DNA from: Streptomyces luteolifulvus
Lineage (GTDB): Bacteria; Actinomycetota; Actinomycetes; Streptomycetales; Streptomycetaceae
NCBI RefSeq assembly: GCF_008806595.1
Contig: NZ_VZRB01000015.1
Location: forward strand, 1 to 64,000
DNA: 64,000 nt
Direction: 5' to 3'
In this document: piece by piece, positions 51,685 through 59,636 of the stretch
Layout: each line of letters opens with the position of its first letter
Numbering within the stretch: position 1 is the stretch's first letter
Translations under genes and position numbers: made by a program
The notes under the pieces: model-generated
Database searches by the model: none
The model's input: only the letters and a program-made list of their open reading frames with translations
Told to the model about the DNA's origin: nothing

Positions 51685-52956
51685 TCACACTGCGCCATCG
51701 GGGAGGCCCTGCGCACCAGGCTTCCCCTGAGGCAGCGTCAGCCTCGCGCAGGCCCCGCCGTCCGGCGCGTTCCCGAACTCCAGCCCCGCGCCCAGCACCT
51801 CCGCCTGCCCCAGCGCGATCGTCAGCCCCAGCCCGTGCCCCCTCGTCCCGCCCTCCGTGCGGAACCGCTGCGGCCCGTGCTCGACGAGGTAGGCCGGATA
51901 GCCGTCCCCGTGGTCCCGCACGGTGACGGCGGGCCCGTCCACGGTCAGTACGACCGGCGCCCGTCCGTGCCGATGCGCGTTCGCGACGAGATTGCCGAGC
52001 ACGCGCTCCAGACGCCGCCGGTCCGTCTCCACATGGGCGTCCCGTACGACCCTGACGTCGGAGTCGGTTCCCGACGCCCGCACCACCCGTTCGGCCAGCG
52101 CCGCCAGCTGCTCCGTGTCCAGGTCCAGCCGCTCGCGCCCGGCGTCCAGGCGGGAAATCTCCAACAGGTCCTCGGTGAGCGTGCGCAGCGCGGCCACCCG
52201 GTCGCGCACCAGCTCGGTCGGGCGCCCCGGCGGCAGCAGTTCGGCCGCCGCGTGCAGTCCGGTCAGCGGGGTGCGCAACTCGTGCGCCACGTCCGCCGTG
52301 AACCGCTGCTCGCTCAGTAGCTTGCTCTGCAGCGACGCCGCCATGGAGTCCAGCGCGGCGGCCACCGCGGCGACCTCGTCCTGCGGCCGCGCCGGCTGCT
52401 TCGTACGAGGGTCGTCGACGCGTGCGTCCAGGTCGCCCGCGCTGATCCGCCGGGCCACCTGCGCGGTCGCGTGCAGCCGCCGCGTCACCCGGGTCACCGC
52501 GAGCGCGCCGACCAGCAGTGTCGCCCCGATCGCCAGCGCCGACGACCACACGATCGCCCGGTCGAGCCCGTCTATCGTGCGCTTGCCCTGCGAGTAGTCG
52601 ACCTCCACGGCGATGGCCCGCCCGCCGTCCACCGGGCCCGCCGCCCACATCGTCGGGCGCCCGCGGTACTCGCCGACCATCGTGCCGCGCCCCCCGGCCG
52701 CGGCCAGCGCCCTCAGCTGCGCCGGCAGGCCGACCGGGTCGACACCGGTGCCCGGCACCAGCGTGTCCCCGGCCTCGTACGCCGCCGTCGCCTCGGCCAG
52801 CCGGTCCAGCGCGAGCTCGCGGGCCTGGCCGACCGTCTGGTTCGTCACCGAGACATGCACGAGCACGCCGAGCAGGGCGGCGAGCGCGCAGCACATCACG
52901 GTGATGAAGGCCGCGGTCTTGGCGCCGAGCGAGCCTGCCCACCGGGGGAGCCTCAT
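51685..52956 (-). CDS. Orphan sensor histidine kinase
   Basis: A 423-aa kinase. TM1 near 12-35 (TAAFITVMCCALAALLGVLV), an extracellular domain of ~100 residues, TM2 near 132-150 (SSALAIGATLLVGALAV), HAMP, the phospho-acceptor His in DVAHELRTP, and ATPase motifs NLVANAHRHG, RDHGDGYP and GHGLGLTIA. No response regulator gene is adjacent; the upstream partner is a lipoprotein with a 4-base overlap. Close to CseC-like kinases in layout, but the partner regulator must be elsewhere. Confidence 0.9.
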   Translation of the reverse strand: MRLPRWAGSLGAKTAAFITVMCCALAALLGVLVHVSVTNQTVGQARELALDRLAEATAAYEAGDTLVPGTGVDPVGLPAQLRALAAAGGRGTMVGEYRGRPTMWAAGPVDGGRAIAVEVDYSQGKRTIDGLDRAIVWSSALAIGATLLVGALAVTRVTRRLHATAQVARRISAGDLDARVDDPRTKQPARPQDEVAAVAAALDSMAASLQSKLLSEQRFTADVAHELRTPLTGLHAAAELLPPGRPTELVRDRVAALRTLTEDLLEISRLDAGRERLDLDTEQLAALAERVVRASGTDSDVRVVRDAHVETDRRRLERVLGNLVANAHRHGRAPVVLTVDGPAVTVRDHGDGYPAYLVEHGPQRFRTEGGTRGHGLGLTIALGQAEVLGAGLEFGNAPDGGACARLTLPQGKPGAQGLPDGAV

Positions 52957-53681
52957 CGCGCGCTCGCGGACGCCGACGGGGAGGGGGAGGCCGACGCGGA
53001 GGGGGAGTGCTTTCCGCTCCCCGTGCGCAGCATCTCGTCGTGCGTGAGCAGCATGAGGCGCTGGTCAGGGTCCCAGGTCCACTGGAAGCGGTACTCGTAG
53101 TCCGCGATGTCGGACGGCGAACGGATGATCACGGACCGCCCCGCCAGCTCGACCCCGGTCACGGCGTCGTCGTTCGACATGACCTGGACCAGCCGGCCGC
53201 CCTGGACGGTGTAGACACGTACGGCCGTCTGATGGCCGGGCAGCAGCCGGAACCCCAGTGTCAGGTCGTCGTGCCCGTCGCCGGTCAGATCGCGGTAGTA
53301 GGCCTTGAGGACCGGACACCGGCCGCCGGTCACCTGCCGGCGGCAGTAGGTCATCCGGCGGGCCGTCTCACGGTACGGCGCCTTCGCACCCGTATACGAG
53401 TCCGGGTGCTGGACGATCTCCGTCCGTACGACGGCCACCGGGTCCACCCTGTGGATGTCGTCGCCAGGAACCGCGATGCCCTTCATCAGCTCGGCCTCGC
53501 CGTCGTCGTAGTCCCAGGCCGGACTGGACGCCGGCGCCAGATCCGGCCACAGCTTGTCCGGGCTGGTCGCGGTCGGGATCGAACCCTCCCCGCGCAGCCC
53601 GCCGGCGTCACCGCAGGCCGCGACGGCCGCCGCCACGAGGGCGATGAAGGCGGCGGCAGGGGCGGGTCGACGGGCGGGCAC
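52953..53681 (-). CDS. Lipoprotein coupled to sensor kinase
   Basis: A 242-aa lipoprotein. GTG at 53681 follows CTGGAG by 4 bases; the signal has R-R, a hydrophobic core and a lipobox VAAC followed by GD. The mature part includes DLTGDGHDDLTLGF, an FG-GAP-like Asp/Gly loop, and ends in a Ser/Pro/Ala tail (SPSASASPSPSASASA). Its stop overlaps the kinase start (ATGA), so it probably senses or signals to that kinase at the membrane. An ATG at 53747 would add a Pro/Ser stretch read from a pyrimidine tract; it is not favoured. Confidence 0.82.
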   Translation of the reverse strand: MPARRPAPAAAFIALVAAAVAACGDAGGLRGEGSIPTATSPDKLWPDLAPASSPAWDYDDGEAELMKGIAVPGDDIHRVDPVAVVRTEIVQHPDSYTGAKAPYRETARRMTYCRRQVTGGRCPVLKAYYRDLTGDGHDDLTLGFRLLPGHQTAVRVYTVQGGRLVQVMSNDDAVTGVELAGRSVIIRSPSDIADYEYRFQWTWDPDQRLMLLTHDEMLRTGSGKHSPSASASPSPSASASAR

Positions 53682-53697
53682 TGTGCTCCAGGGGTTC

Positions 53698-53773
53698 GGG
53701 CAAGGGGGAGAGGGCGGAGAGGCAAGGAGAACAGGGGAAGAGGGCAAGGGGAAGAGGGAGGGAGACGGCGGGA
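53698..53773. other. Near-homopurine tract upstream of the lipoprotein gene
   Basis: About 75 bases on the plus strand are almost all A and G, with repeated GGGGAGAGGG-type blocks. On the coding (minus) strand this is a C/T-rich leader ending 17 bases before the GTG. It could form a triplex or G-rich structure or act as a translation-enhancing leader. Confidence 0.7.
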
Positions 53774-53820
53774 CCGTCCATCGGCCAGGCGGTCGACAGC
53801 CCCGTACACCCTATGCACGA

Positions 53821-54327
53821 CTACTCGGTGAGCTCCTCCAGCAGCCGGGCCGTCGGCAGCCCCGCCCGGAGGTACTCGACGAAGAGCTCGTTGTGCAGCG
53901 CCCACGGCGAGCGACGGGACCGTATCAGCCGTATCGCCTCGTCCGCGGGCTGCCCCAGGCGGACCAGCGCGTGCGCGACGACCAGGCCCGAGCGGTTGTA
54001 GCCGTGGTAACAGCGGACCAGGACCCGGCGGCCCCCGTCCAGCGACTCGCACGCGGCCTGTGCCAGACGGATCACGCCCGCGAGCTGCGTCCCGTCCAGC
54101 GGTCCGTCGGGAATCGGCCACACATGATGCTCGACGCCCGGATCGGGCCCGTGCCCCGGCAGCCTCAGCAGGGTCTGCACAAGATCGAACTGGTCCCGTA
54201 CGACGGCGAACTCGAGCTGCCCGGAGAGCCCCGTGAACTCATGCCCGCCCATCCACAGACCCGGCACGATCTCACTCCACGGGCTGTCCGGAGCCGGTAC
54301 GTCGGGTGGATTCCTGCGTGTCCGCAA
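53821..54327 (-). CDS. Dual-specificity/tyrosine phosphatase-like protein
   Basis: A 168-aa protein with the CX5R phosphatase loop: VRCYHGYNRSG, where the Cys, Arg and following Ser fit the family. The usual His just before the Cys is Arg here. General-acid Asp is likely in WPIPDGPLD. Cytosolic. The start is TTG at 54327, with GGGGAGG 5 bases upstream; no ATG or GTG gives the full domain. Single gene, divergent from the NERD gene. Confidence 0.85.
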   Translation of the reverse strand: MRTRRNPPDVPAPDSPWSEIVPGLWMGGHEFTGLSGQLEFAVVRDQFDLVQTLLRLPGHGPDPGVEHHVWPIPDGPLDGTQLAGVIRLAQAACESLDGGRRVLVRCYHGYNRSGLVVAHALVRLGQPADEAIRLIRSRRSPWALHNELFVEYLRAGLPTARLLEELTE

Positions 54328-54431
54328 CGGCGCCTCCCCAAGCCCCTGCCCCAGCCAACTATCCCCAAAGGTAACCGGCTTCTTGCCCCTGGAGCACCCC
54401 GTCTGTTCCCATGGTCGAGGGGTGATGGTGC

Positions 54432-55235
54432 ATGAGCGGACTGCGCGTCATTCCGACCTGGCGGCACGGTCAGGAGCGGCTGTACGTATGCCTCACGGAC
54501 GGCAGGAACATCGCCTGGTACGACCGTGAGGCAGCTCGCGTCAACCTGCTGAGCGAGGACCGCAGAGACGAGATCCTCGCGGCCCTCGGACCCTTCATCA
54601 CGGGCCCGGTGGCGGTGGGCCCGCCGCCCGTCCCGACCCCCGCGGAGCTCACCCGCCTCTCCCTCCACCCGGACGACGACCTGGCGCCGAACCGCCCCGG
54701 CGAGGCGCTCCAGGTGGCCCTGGACCGCGATCCCGGCCCGGCACACCGCCTGCGCCCCGACCCGCGCCGCAGGGCGCTGGCCGCGGAACAGACGGTGGGG
54801 GAGGCCCTGGACCGTCTCGACGGCGCGGGCTGGCACACGCTGCACTCCGTCCCGCTGCCCGGCGGGGACCGTATCCATCACCTGGTGATCGGCCCCGGCG
54901 GCCTGTTCGCCGTCCACGCGCTGTACGCCCGCAGGACGCGGGTCACGGTCGCCGACCCCATCGTCACGCTGGGCCGCCACGAACCCCGCCCGCTGCTGCG
55001 CGGCGTCCGCGCCGACGCCGACCGCGCCTCCTACGCCCTGACGGCCGAGGTCCACCCGGTCCTCGCCCTCGCCGGCCCCACTGAGGTCGCGATCACCGCC
55101 CCGCTCCGGGACCTCCGCGTCCTCACGGACGAGGAACTCTCGGGCCTGGCCCGCCTGGGGGGAATGCTCAAACCGGCGGACGTGGAGGCCTTGCACGCGA
55201 TGGCGCGGGATCGGAATACGTGGGGGCGGGTGTGA
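54432..55235 (+). CDS. NERD-domain (nuclease-related) protein
   Basis: A 267-aa protein. The second half (about 125-260) is NERD-like: AAEQTVGEALDRLDGAGWHTLHSVPLPGGDRIHHLVIGPGGLFAVHAL. The invariant D-H-H-V/L segment is GDRIHHLVIGPGG. NERD domains are restriction-nuclease-like; activity on DNA is inferred. The spacer that follows contains tail copies from the convergent LigD gene. ATG at 54432. Confidence 0.82.
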   Translation: MSGLRVIPTWRHGQERLYVCLTDGRNIAWYDREAARVNLLSEDRRDEILAALGPFITGPVAVGPPPVPTPAELTRLSLHPDDDLAPNRPGEALQVALDRDPGPAHRLRPDPRRRALAAEQTVGEALDRLDGAGWHTLHSVPLPGGDRIHHLVIGPGGLFAVHALYARRTRVTVADPIVTLGRHEPRPLLRGVRADADRASYALTAEVHPVLALAGPTEVAITAPLRDLRVLTDEELSGLARLGGMLKPADVEALHAMARDRNTWGRV

Positions 55236-55256
55236 GCGCGGGGTGACCGCGTGACG

Positions 55257-55460
55257 GGGCCGCGGGGTGAGCCGGCCGTGACCGCGGAAGGTGGTCAGGG
55301 CGGCGAGCCCGCCCGCTCCGGGTGCGGTGGCGGGCCCTTGGGATCGCCACGTTTACGGGCCGCAGGGCGCGAGCCGGCCGTGACCGCCGAGCATGGTCGT
55401 CATGGCAGTGAGCCCGCGCGCTCCCGGTCGAGCAGTGGGCCCAGCAGATCGCCGTAGTCC
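55257..55460. repeat. 100-bp tandem duplication of the LigD-gene 3' end
   Basis: Two units of period exactly 100 bp start at GGGCCGC, at 55257 and 55357. The second unit runs into the true 3' end of the LigD polymerase gene, whose stop is at 55400-55402; the first is its diverged copy. Shared blocks include GAGCCGGCCGTGACCGC and GAGCCCGC-x-CGCTCC. The copy has lost the reading frame. Confidence 0.8.
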
Positions 55461-56281
55461 TGGAGGCGGGGCGCGAGATCCTGTGCCCGGAACGTCAGCT
55501 GTGCCGGCGCGCCGCATTCCTCCACCTCGCTCCAGGTGACGGGCGCGGAGACCAGCGGTTCTGCCCGTGCCCGCAGGGTGTAGGGCGTGGCGGTGGTCTT
55601 GCGGGCGGCGTTCTGGCTCCAGTCGACGAAGACCTTCCCGGGCCGCAGGCTCCGTGTCATCCGGTGGACGACGAGCCGCGGCATGGCCTTCTCGGCCTCG
55701 ACGGCGAGCTCCTTGGCGTACTCGGTGGCTCCCTCGGACGGACACGGCTGGAGGGCAGCCAGCAGATGCAGCCCCTTCGACCCGGACGTCTTGGCGTACG
55801 CCTCGATCCCGTCCGCCGCCAGCCGCTCCCGCAGCCACAGGGCGACCTCGCAGCACTCGACGGCGGTCGCGGGCGGACCCGGGTCGAGGTCGAAGACAAG
55901 CCGGTCGGCCCGGCCGGGCGCGTCGATGACCCACTGGGGTGTATGGAACTCGGTGACGAGATTCGCGGCCCAGATGAGGCTGGCCAGGTCCTGCACCAGC
56001 ACCATCCGGGCCGGCCCCTCCGACCGGGGCACCTCGGCGGTGGTGACCCAGTCGGGCGTACCCGGCGGCACGTTCTTGGCGAAGAACATCTGCCCGTCCG
56101 GCCCGTCGGGATAGCGCAGGAAGGACAGGGGCCGGTCACGCAGATGGGGCAGCAGGACGGCCGAGGTGGTCGCGTAGTAGTGCAGCACCTCGCCCTTGGT
56201 GAACCCGGTGGCGGGATACAGCACCTTCTCCAGATTGCTGAGCGCGACCCGCCGCCCCTCCACCTCTGTGATCGGCGTCAT
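55400..56281 (-). CDS. LigD-type polymerase/primase domain protein
   Basis: A 293-aa archaeo-eukaryotic primase-type polymerase as in NHEJ LigD: LSNLEKVLYPATGFTKGEVLHYY, the metal-binding VFDLDPG, and TSGSKGLHLLAAL with the nucleotide-binding His. No ligase or phosphoesterase domain is attached, as is common in Streptomyces where LigD parts are split. It fills gaps and adds (ribo)nucleotides at breaks. It is divergent from ku (72 bases), sharing the promoter region. TATCGT lies directly against the ATG at 56281. Confidence 0.95.
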   Translation of the reverse strand: MTPITEVEGRRVALSNLEKVLYPATGFTKGEVLHYYATTSAVLLPHLRDRPLSFLRYPDGPDGQMFFAKNVPPGTPDWVTTAEVPRSEGPARMVLVQDLASLIWAANLVTEFHTPQWVIDAPGRADRLVFDLDPGPPATAVECCEVALWLRERLAADGIEAYAKTSGSKGLHLLAALQPCPSEGATEYAKELAVEAEKAMPRLVVHRMTRSLRPGKVFVDWSQNAARKTTATPYTLRARAEPLVSAPVTWSEVEECGAPAQLTFRAQDLAPRLQDYGDLLGPLLDRERAGSLP

Positions 56282-56353
56282 ACGATAAGAATCCCAAAGA
56301 TTCGGGCTGAAGTGATCTGAAATTGCCGCAAACCGTTCGAAAGGGTGCTGCAC

Positions 56354-57424
56354 GTGCGATCCATCTGGAACGGCGCCATCTCGTTCGGCCTGGTCAGCAT
56401 CCCGATCAAGTTGGTGAACGCGACCGAGAGTCACTCGATCTCCTTCCGCCAGATCCACCTGGAGGACGGCGGCCGCGTCCGCTACCGCAAGGTCTGCGAG
56501 CTGGAGGACCGCGAGATCAGCGGGGCGGAGATCGGCAAGGGCTACGAGGACGCCGACGGCACGATCATCCCGATCACCGACGAGGACCTGGCCCACCTGC
56601 CGCTCCCGACGGCGAAGACGATCGAGATCGTGGCCTTCGTGCCGACAGACCGGATCGACCCGCTCCAGATGGACGCCGCGTACTACCTGGCGGCGGGCGG
56701 CGCCCCGGCCGCAAAGCCGTACACACTGCTGCGGGAGGCCCTCAAGCGCAGCAACAAGGTGGCGATCGCGAAGTTCGCGCTACGGGGCCGCGAGCGCCTG
56801 GGCATGCTCCGGGTGGTGGGGGACGCCATCACCATGCACGGCCTCCTGTGGCCGGACGAGGTCCGCGCCCCCGAGGGAGTCGCCCCCGACACGAGGGTCA
56901 CCGTCAACGAGAAGGAACTCGACCTGGCAGACGCGCTGATGGACACCCTCGGCGAGGTCGATCTGGAGGACCTGCACGACGAGTACCGCGAGGCCCTGGA
57001 GGAGGTCATCGCCGCGAAGGCCGCGGGCGAGACGATGCCGGAGGCACCGGAACCGGCACGGGGCGGCAAGGTGCTGGACCTGATGGCCGCGCTGGAGAAG
57101 AGCGTGCGCGAGGCGCAGGAGTCGCGGGGCGAGGAGCCCGCGGAGGAGGCGGAGGTCAGACACCTCCGGCAACGGAAGACGGCGCGGGCGGCACCGAAGG
57201 AGACGACGGGGAAGAAGTCGACGGCGGCGAAGAGCACGGCGAAGAAAACGACGGCCAGGAAAAGCACGGCGGCGAAGAAGACCACCGCACAGAAGACCAC
57301 TGCACAGAAGTCCGCTGCAGAGAAGAGCACGGCGAAGAAGACCGCGGCAAAGAAGACCACCGCAAAGAAAACCACAGCTAAAAAGACCGCGAAGAAGACG
57401 GCGTCCCGCAAGCGGACAGCGTGA
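56354..57424 (+). CDS. ku: Ku protein, NHEJ DNA end-binding
   Basis: A 356-aa bacterial Ku. It opens VRSIWNGAISFGLVSIPIKL and keeps the core LHDEYREALEEVIAAK; it encircles DNA ends and recruits LigD. From about residue 280 the tail is Lys/Ala/Thr-rich (TAKKTTAKK type), an extended DNA-binding tail seen in some actinobacterial Ku proteins. The DNA of 57180-57420 is correspondingly repetitive. GTG at 56354 has an AAAGGG site; GTG at 56345 is possible but adds three residues. Confidence 0.97.
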   Translation: MRSIWNGAISFGLVSIPIKLVNATESHSISFRQIHLEDGGRVRYRKVCELEDREISGAEIGKGYEDADGTIIPITDEDLAHLPLPTAKTIEIVAFVPTDRIDPLQMDAAYYLAAGGAPAAKPYTLLREALKRSNKVAIAKFALRGRERLGMLRVVGDAITMHGLLWPDEVRAPEGVAPDTRVTVNEKELDLADALMDTLGEVDLEDLHDEYREALEEVIAAKAAGETMPEAPEPARGGKVLDLMAALEKSVREAQESRGEEPAEEAEVRHLRQRKTARAAPKETTGKKSTAAKSTAKKTTARKSTAAKKTTAQKTTAQKSAAEKSTAKKTAAKKTTAKKTTAKKTAKKTASRKRTA

Positions 57425-57489
57425 CCGCATGACCGCGCGACCTGCGCACCACGTGGGCAACTGCCCCGCAGCCGCAGGTCCCGTCAGTC

Positions 57490-57540
57490 GTGCCGGCTTC
57501 GGCTCACCCGAGCCAGTGCCGTCCGGCTCAGCCGATGACC
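57490..57540. repeat. Short tandem duplication at the cyclophilin gene 3' end
   Basis: GTGCCG-plus-CGGCTCA-x-CCGA occurs at 57490-57515 and 57516-57540, period 26. The second copy contains the stop of the cyclophilin gene (TCA on plus at 57528-57530). The copies differ by small changes. A weak 8-bp inverted repeat (57439-57446 with 57473-57480) lies upstream in the same convergent spacer. Confidence 0.6.
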
Positions 57541-58028
57541 TTGGCGGCCTCGATGATCACGGGCTGGGTGGGCACGTCCTGGTGACCCCGGCTGCTGCCG
57601 GTCCGCACCTGCTTGATCTGATCGACGACGTCCTGCCCCTCGACGACCCGCCCGAACACGGTGTACCCCCAGCCGCTCGGGCTCTTCGCCGTGTAGTTGA
57701 GGAACTCGTTGTCCGAGACGTTGATGAAGAACTGGGCGGTGGCCGAGTGGGGGTCACTGGTCCGCGCCATGGCAACGGTGTAGGCGTTGTTCTTCAGCCC
57801 GTTGTCGGCCTCGTTGGTAATGGGAGCCAGGGTCGGCTTCTGCGCCATGTCGGCGGTGAACCCACCGCCCTGAACCATGAACCCGTTGATGACCCGGTGG
57901 AAAATGGTGCCGTCGTAGTGCCCGTTGCCGACATACGTCAGGAAGTTCTCAACGGTCTTGGGCGCCTCGGCGTCATGGAGCTCGAGAACAATACGGCCGT
58001 GATTGGTGGTCAGCTCGACCCTGGACAT
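57528..58028 (-). CDS. Peptidyl-prolyl cis-trans isomerase, cyclophilin type
   Basis: A 166-aa single-domain cyclophilin: FHRVINGFMVQGGGF with the catalytic Arg, FFINVSDNEFLNY, and WGYTVFGRVVEGQDVVDQI. No signal peptide, so cytosolic; PpiB-like. It accelerates proline isomerisation in protein folding. ATG at 58028 has AAAGGGA 8 bases upstream. Monocistronic, divergent from the arginase-family gene and convergent with ku. Confidence 0.96.
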   Translation of the reverse strand: MSRVELTTNHGRIVLELHDAEAPKTVENFLTYVGNGHYDGTIFHRVINGFMVQGGGFTADMAQKPTLAPITNEADNGLKNNAYTVAMARTSDPHSATAQFFINVSDNEFLNYTAKSPSGWGYTVFGRVVEGQDVVDQIKQVRTGSSRGHQDVPTQPVIIEAAKVIG

Positions 58029-58156
58029 GGAATTCGTCCCTTTCTGACGGGGCTTGGCCGCAGCATCTTGTCACACGACGTCAGACGCCCTCCTCCAAAG
58101 GCCCGGTGGGCTCCCCGACACGAGGCACGCCGATACGCCGACAGGGGTACGACACC

Positions 58157-58186
58157 GGCCCGAGGGAGGCGGGCCCGAGGGAGGCG
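58157..58186 (+). repeat. 15-bp exact tandem duplication containing a ribosome site
   Basis: GGCCCGAGGGAGGCG occurs twice without a gap (58157-58171 and 58172-58186), just before the arginase-family ATG at 58193. Each copy contains GGGAGG; only the second has the proper spacing for the start. Confidence 0.85.
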
Positions 58187-58192
58187 GCAGCC

Positions 58193-59098
58193 ATGCGGAA
58201 CCTGACGGTCATAGAGGCCCCGTCGATCCTCGGCCTGCGCCCGTCCGGCGTGGAGGACCTGCCGACGGCATTGATCCAGGCCGGACTCCTGGACCAACTC
58301 GGGCTGACGAACGCGGACACCCACACCCGGGTCGAAGCACCGCCGTACGACCCGAGGCGTGACGAGGAGACAGGAATCCTCAACGCGGCAGCCATCGCGC
58401 ACTTCTCCGCAAACCTGGCCGATGCGGTAGGCGACGCCCTCGACCACGATCTCTTCCCCCTGGTCCTGGGCGGAGACTGCACGATCCTGCTCGGCAACCT
58501 CCTGGCCCTGCGCCGCCGCGGGGGCCGCTCCGGCCGCTACGGCCTGCTGTTCCTCGACGGCCACACCGACTTCTACCAGCCGTCGGCGGAGCCGAACGGA
58601 GAAGCGGCGTCGATGGAACTGGCCCTGGCAACGGGCCGCGGCCCACGCCTGCTCACCGATCTGGAAGGCCGAGGCCCGCTGGTGCGCGAGGAGAACGTGG
58701 TCGCTTTCGCGTTCCGCGACGCAGCCGAGTCGACACAGGCAGGAATGCAACCGCTCCCGCAGACACTGCACGCGATCGACTTGGACGCCGTACGCGCATG
58801 GGGCGCGGAAGCGGCGGCGCACCGTGCGCTGGGCCTGCTCGGCACCGCGTACTGGATCCACCTGGACGCGGACGTCCTGAGCGACGACGTCATGCCGGCA
58901 GTCGACTACCGCCTGCCGGGCGGCCTGACGTGGCAGGAACTGGAGGACGTCCTGCACACAGCTCTGTCCGACGAACGAGCGCTGGGCCTGGACCTCACCA
59001 TCTTCAATCCCCACCTGGACCCGGACGGCACCCTCGCAGCCCGCCTCACGGAGTGCCTGAGCCGGACGCTGACGGCACGCGGCGGCCAGGAAAGATGA
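58193..59098 (+). CDS. Arginase/agmatinase/formimidoylglutamase-family hydrolase
   Basis: A 301-aa ureohydrolase. Manganese motifs: LVLGGDCTILLG, LLFLDGHTDFY and HLDADVLSDD; substrate-side DLTIFNPHLDPDG. The specific substrate (arginine, agmatine, formiminoglutamate or other) cannot be decided. ATG at 58193 with GGGAGG 7 bases upstream; an upstream in-frame start at 58106 would place the duplicated GGGAGGCG block inside the coding region and is less likely. A strong terminator follows. Confidence 0.9.
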   Translation: MRNLTVIEAPSILGLRPSGVEDLPTALIQAGLLDQLGLTNADTHTRVEAPPYDPRRDEETGILNAAAIAHFSANLADAVGDALDHDLFPLVLGGDCTILLGNLLALRRRGGRSGRYGLLFLDGHTDFYQPSAEPNGEAASMELALATGRGPRLLTDLEGRGPLVREENVVAFAFRDAAESTQAGMQPLPQTLHAIDLDAVRAWGAEAAAHRALGLLGTAYWIHLDADVLSDDVMPAVDYRLPGGLTWQELEDVLHTALSDERALGLDLTIFNPHLDPDGTLAARLTECLSRTLTARGGQER

Positions 59099-59108
59099 TC
59101 ACGTCCGG

Positions 59109-59142
59109 CGAAGGGCTCCCGGCCGAGGCCGGGAGCCCTTCG
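59109..59142. terminator. Terminator after arginase-family gene
   Basis: Near-perfect stem of about 15 bp (CGAAGGGCTCCCGGC at 59109-59123, complementary to 59128-59142) closing on a tiny loop, 10 bases past the stop. It also faces the convergent immunity gene. Confidence 0.85.
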
Positions 59143-59144
59143 CT

Positions 59145-59176
59145 TACCTCGGGAGTTCACTACCTCGGGAAATCAC
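59145..59176. repeat. 16-bp tandem duplication of the immunity-gene 3' end
   Basis: TACCTCGGGAGTTCAC (59145-59160) is followed at once by TACCTCGGGAAATCAC (59161-59176), 14 of 16 identical. The second copy holds the last codons of the minus-strand gene and overlaps its stop (CTA at 59160-59162). Confidence 0.75.
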
Positions 59177-59636
59177 GGTCCAGAACTGATCGCACTTCCC
59201 TGATCTCACGCTTCCATCCATCACTCTTCATGAGCTCGCGATCCCAGGCGACCACAGGATCATCCCCTGCCACGCAGTATCCGTAGATCTGGTCCGCGAT
59301 GTCGTCCGTGAAGAGGTGGTCGAAATGAAAGGCTCCCTCGAACGTCAGCCACGCGATTCCCTCCGCGTGCGCAGACGCCTTCCGCAGGCACTCCCGCAGA
59401 TAGGCCGGAAAATCCGGGCCGTCCAGGCGGTCTTCCTCGAAGGTGAGGTCGTACTCCCGGACGGTTGCCTGCCTCTCTCTGGGCTCGGAGGACATCTCAT
59501 AGAGTCCGACCTCGTCCGGACCTGTGCCCCACATGTCGAACTCGCCCTCTCGCAGGGGGGATTCGACCCGCCCGATCGTGAACAGGATGACGACCGCGGG
59601 GCCGCTCCAGGTGATCGCCTCCTTGAGGGAGCTCAC
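59160..59636 (-). CDS. Probable immunity protein for the adjacent toxin
   Basis: A 158-aa cytosolic protein. GTG start overlaps the stop of the large toxin gene (GTGA), so the two are translationally coupled. It is acidic (WDRELMKSDG, FDHLFTDDIADQIYGY) and has an N-terminal strand SGPAVVILFTIGRVE. No family is recognised with confidence; position, size and charge fit an immunity protein that blocks the C-terminal toxin domain. Alternatives such as a SMI1/SUKH-like fold cannot be excluded. Confidence 0.7.
   Translation of the reverse strand: MSSLKEAITWSGPAVVILFTIGRVESPLREGEFDMWGTGPDEVGLYEMSSEPRERQATVREYDLTFEEDRLDGPDFPAYLRECLRKASAHAEGIAWLTFEGAFHFDHLFTDDIADQIYGYCVAGDDPVVAWDRELMKSDGWKREIREVRSVLDRDFPR

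Noticed and set aside
57180..57420. Lys-codon repeats in ku considered as a mobile or regulatory repeat
   Set aside because: They are in frame and encode the Lys/Ala/Thr tail expected of some actinobacterial Ku proteins.
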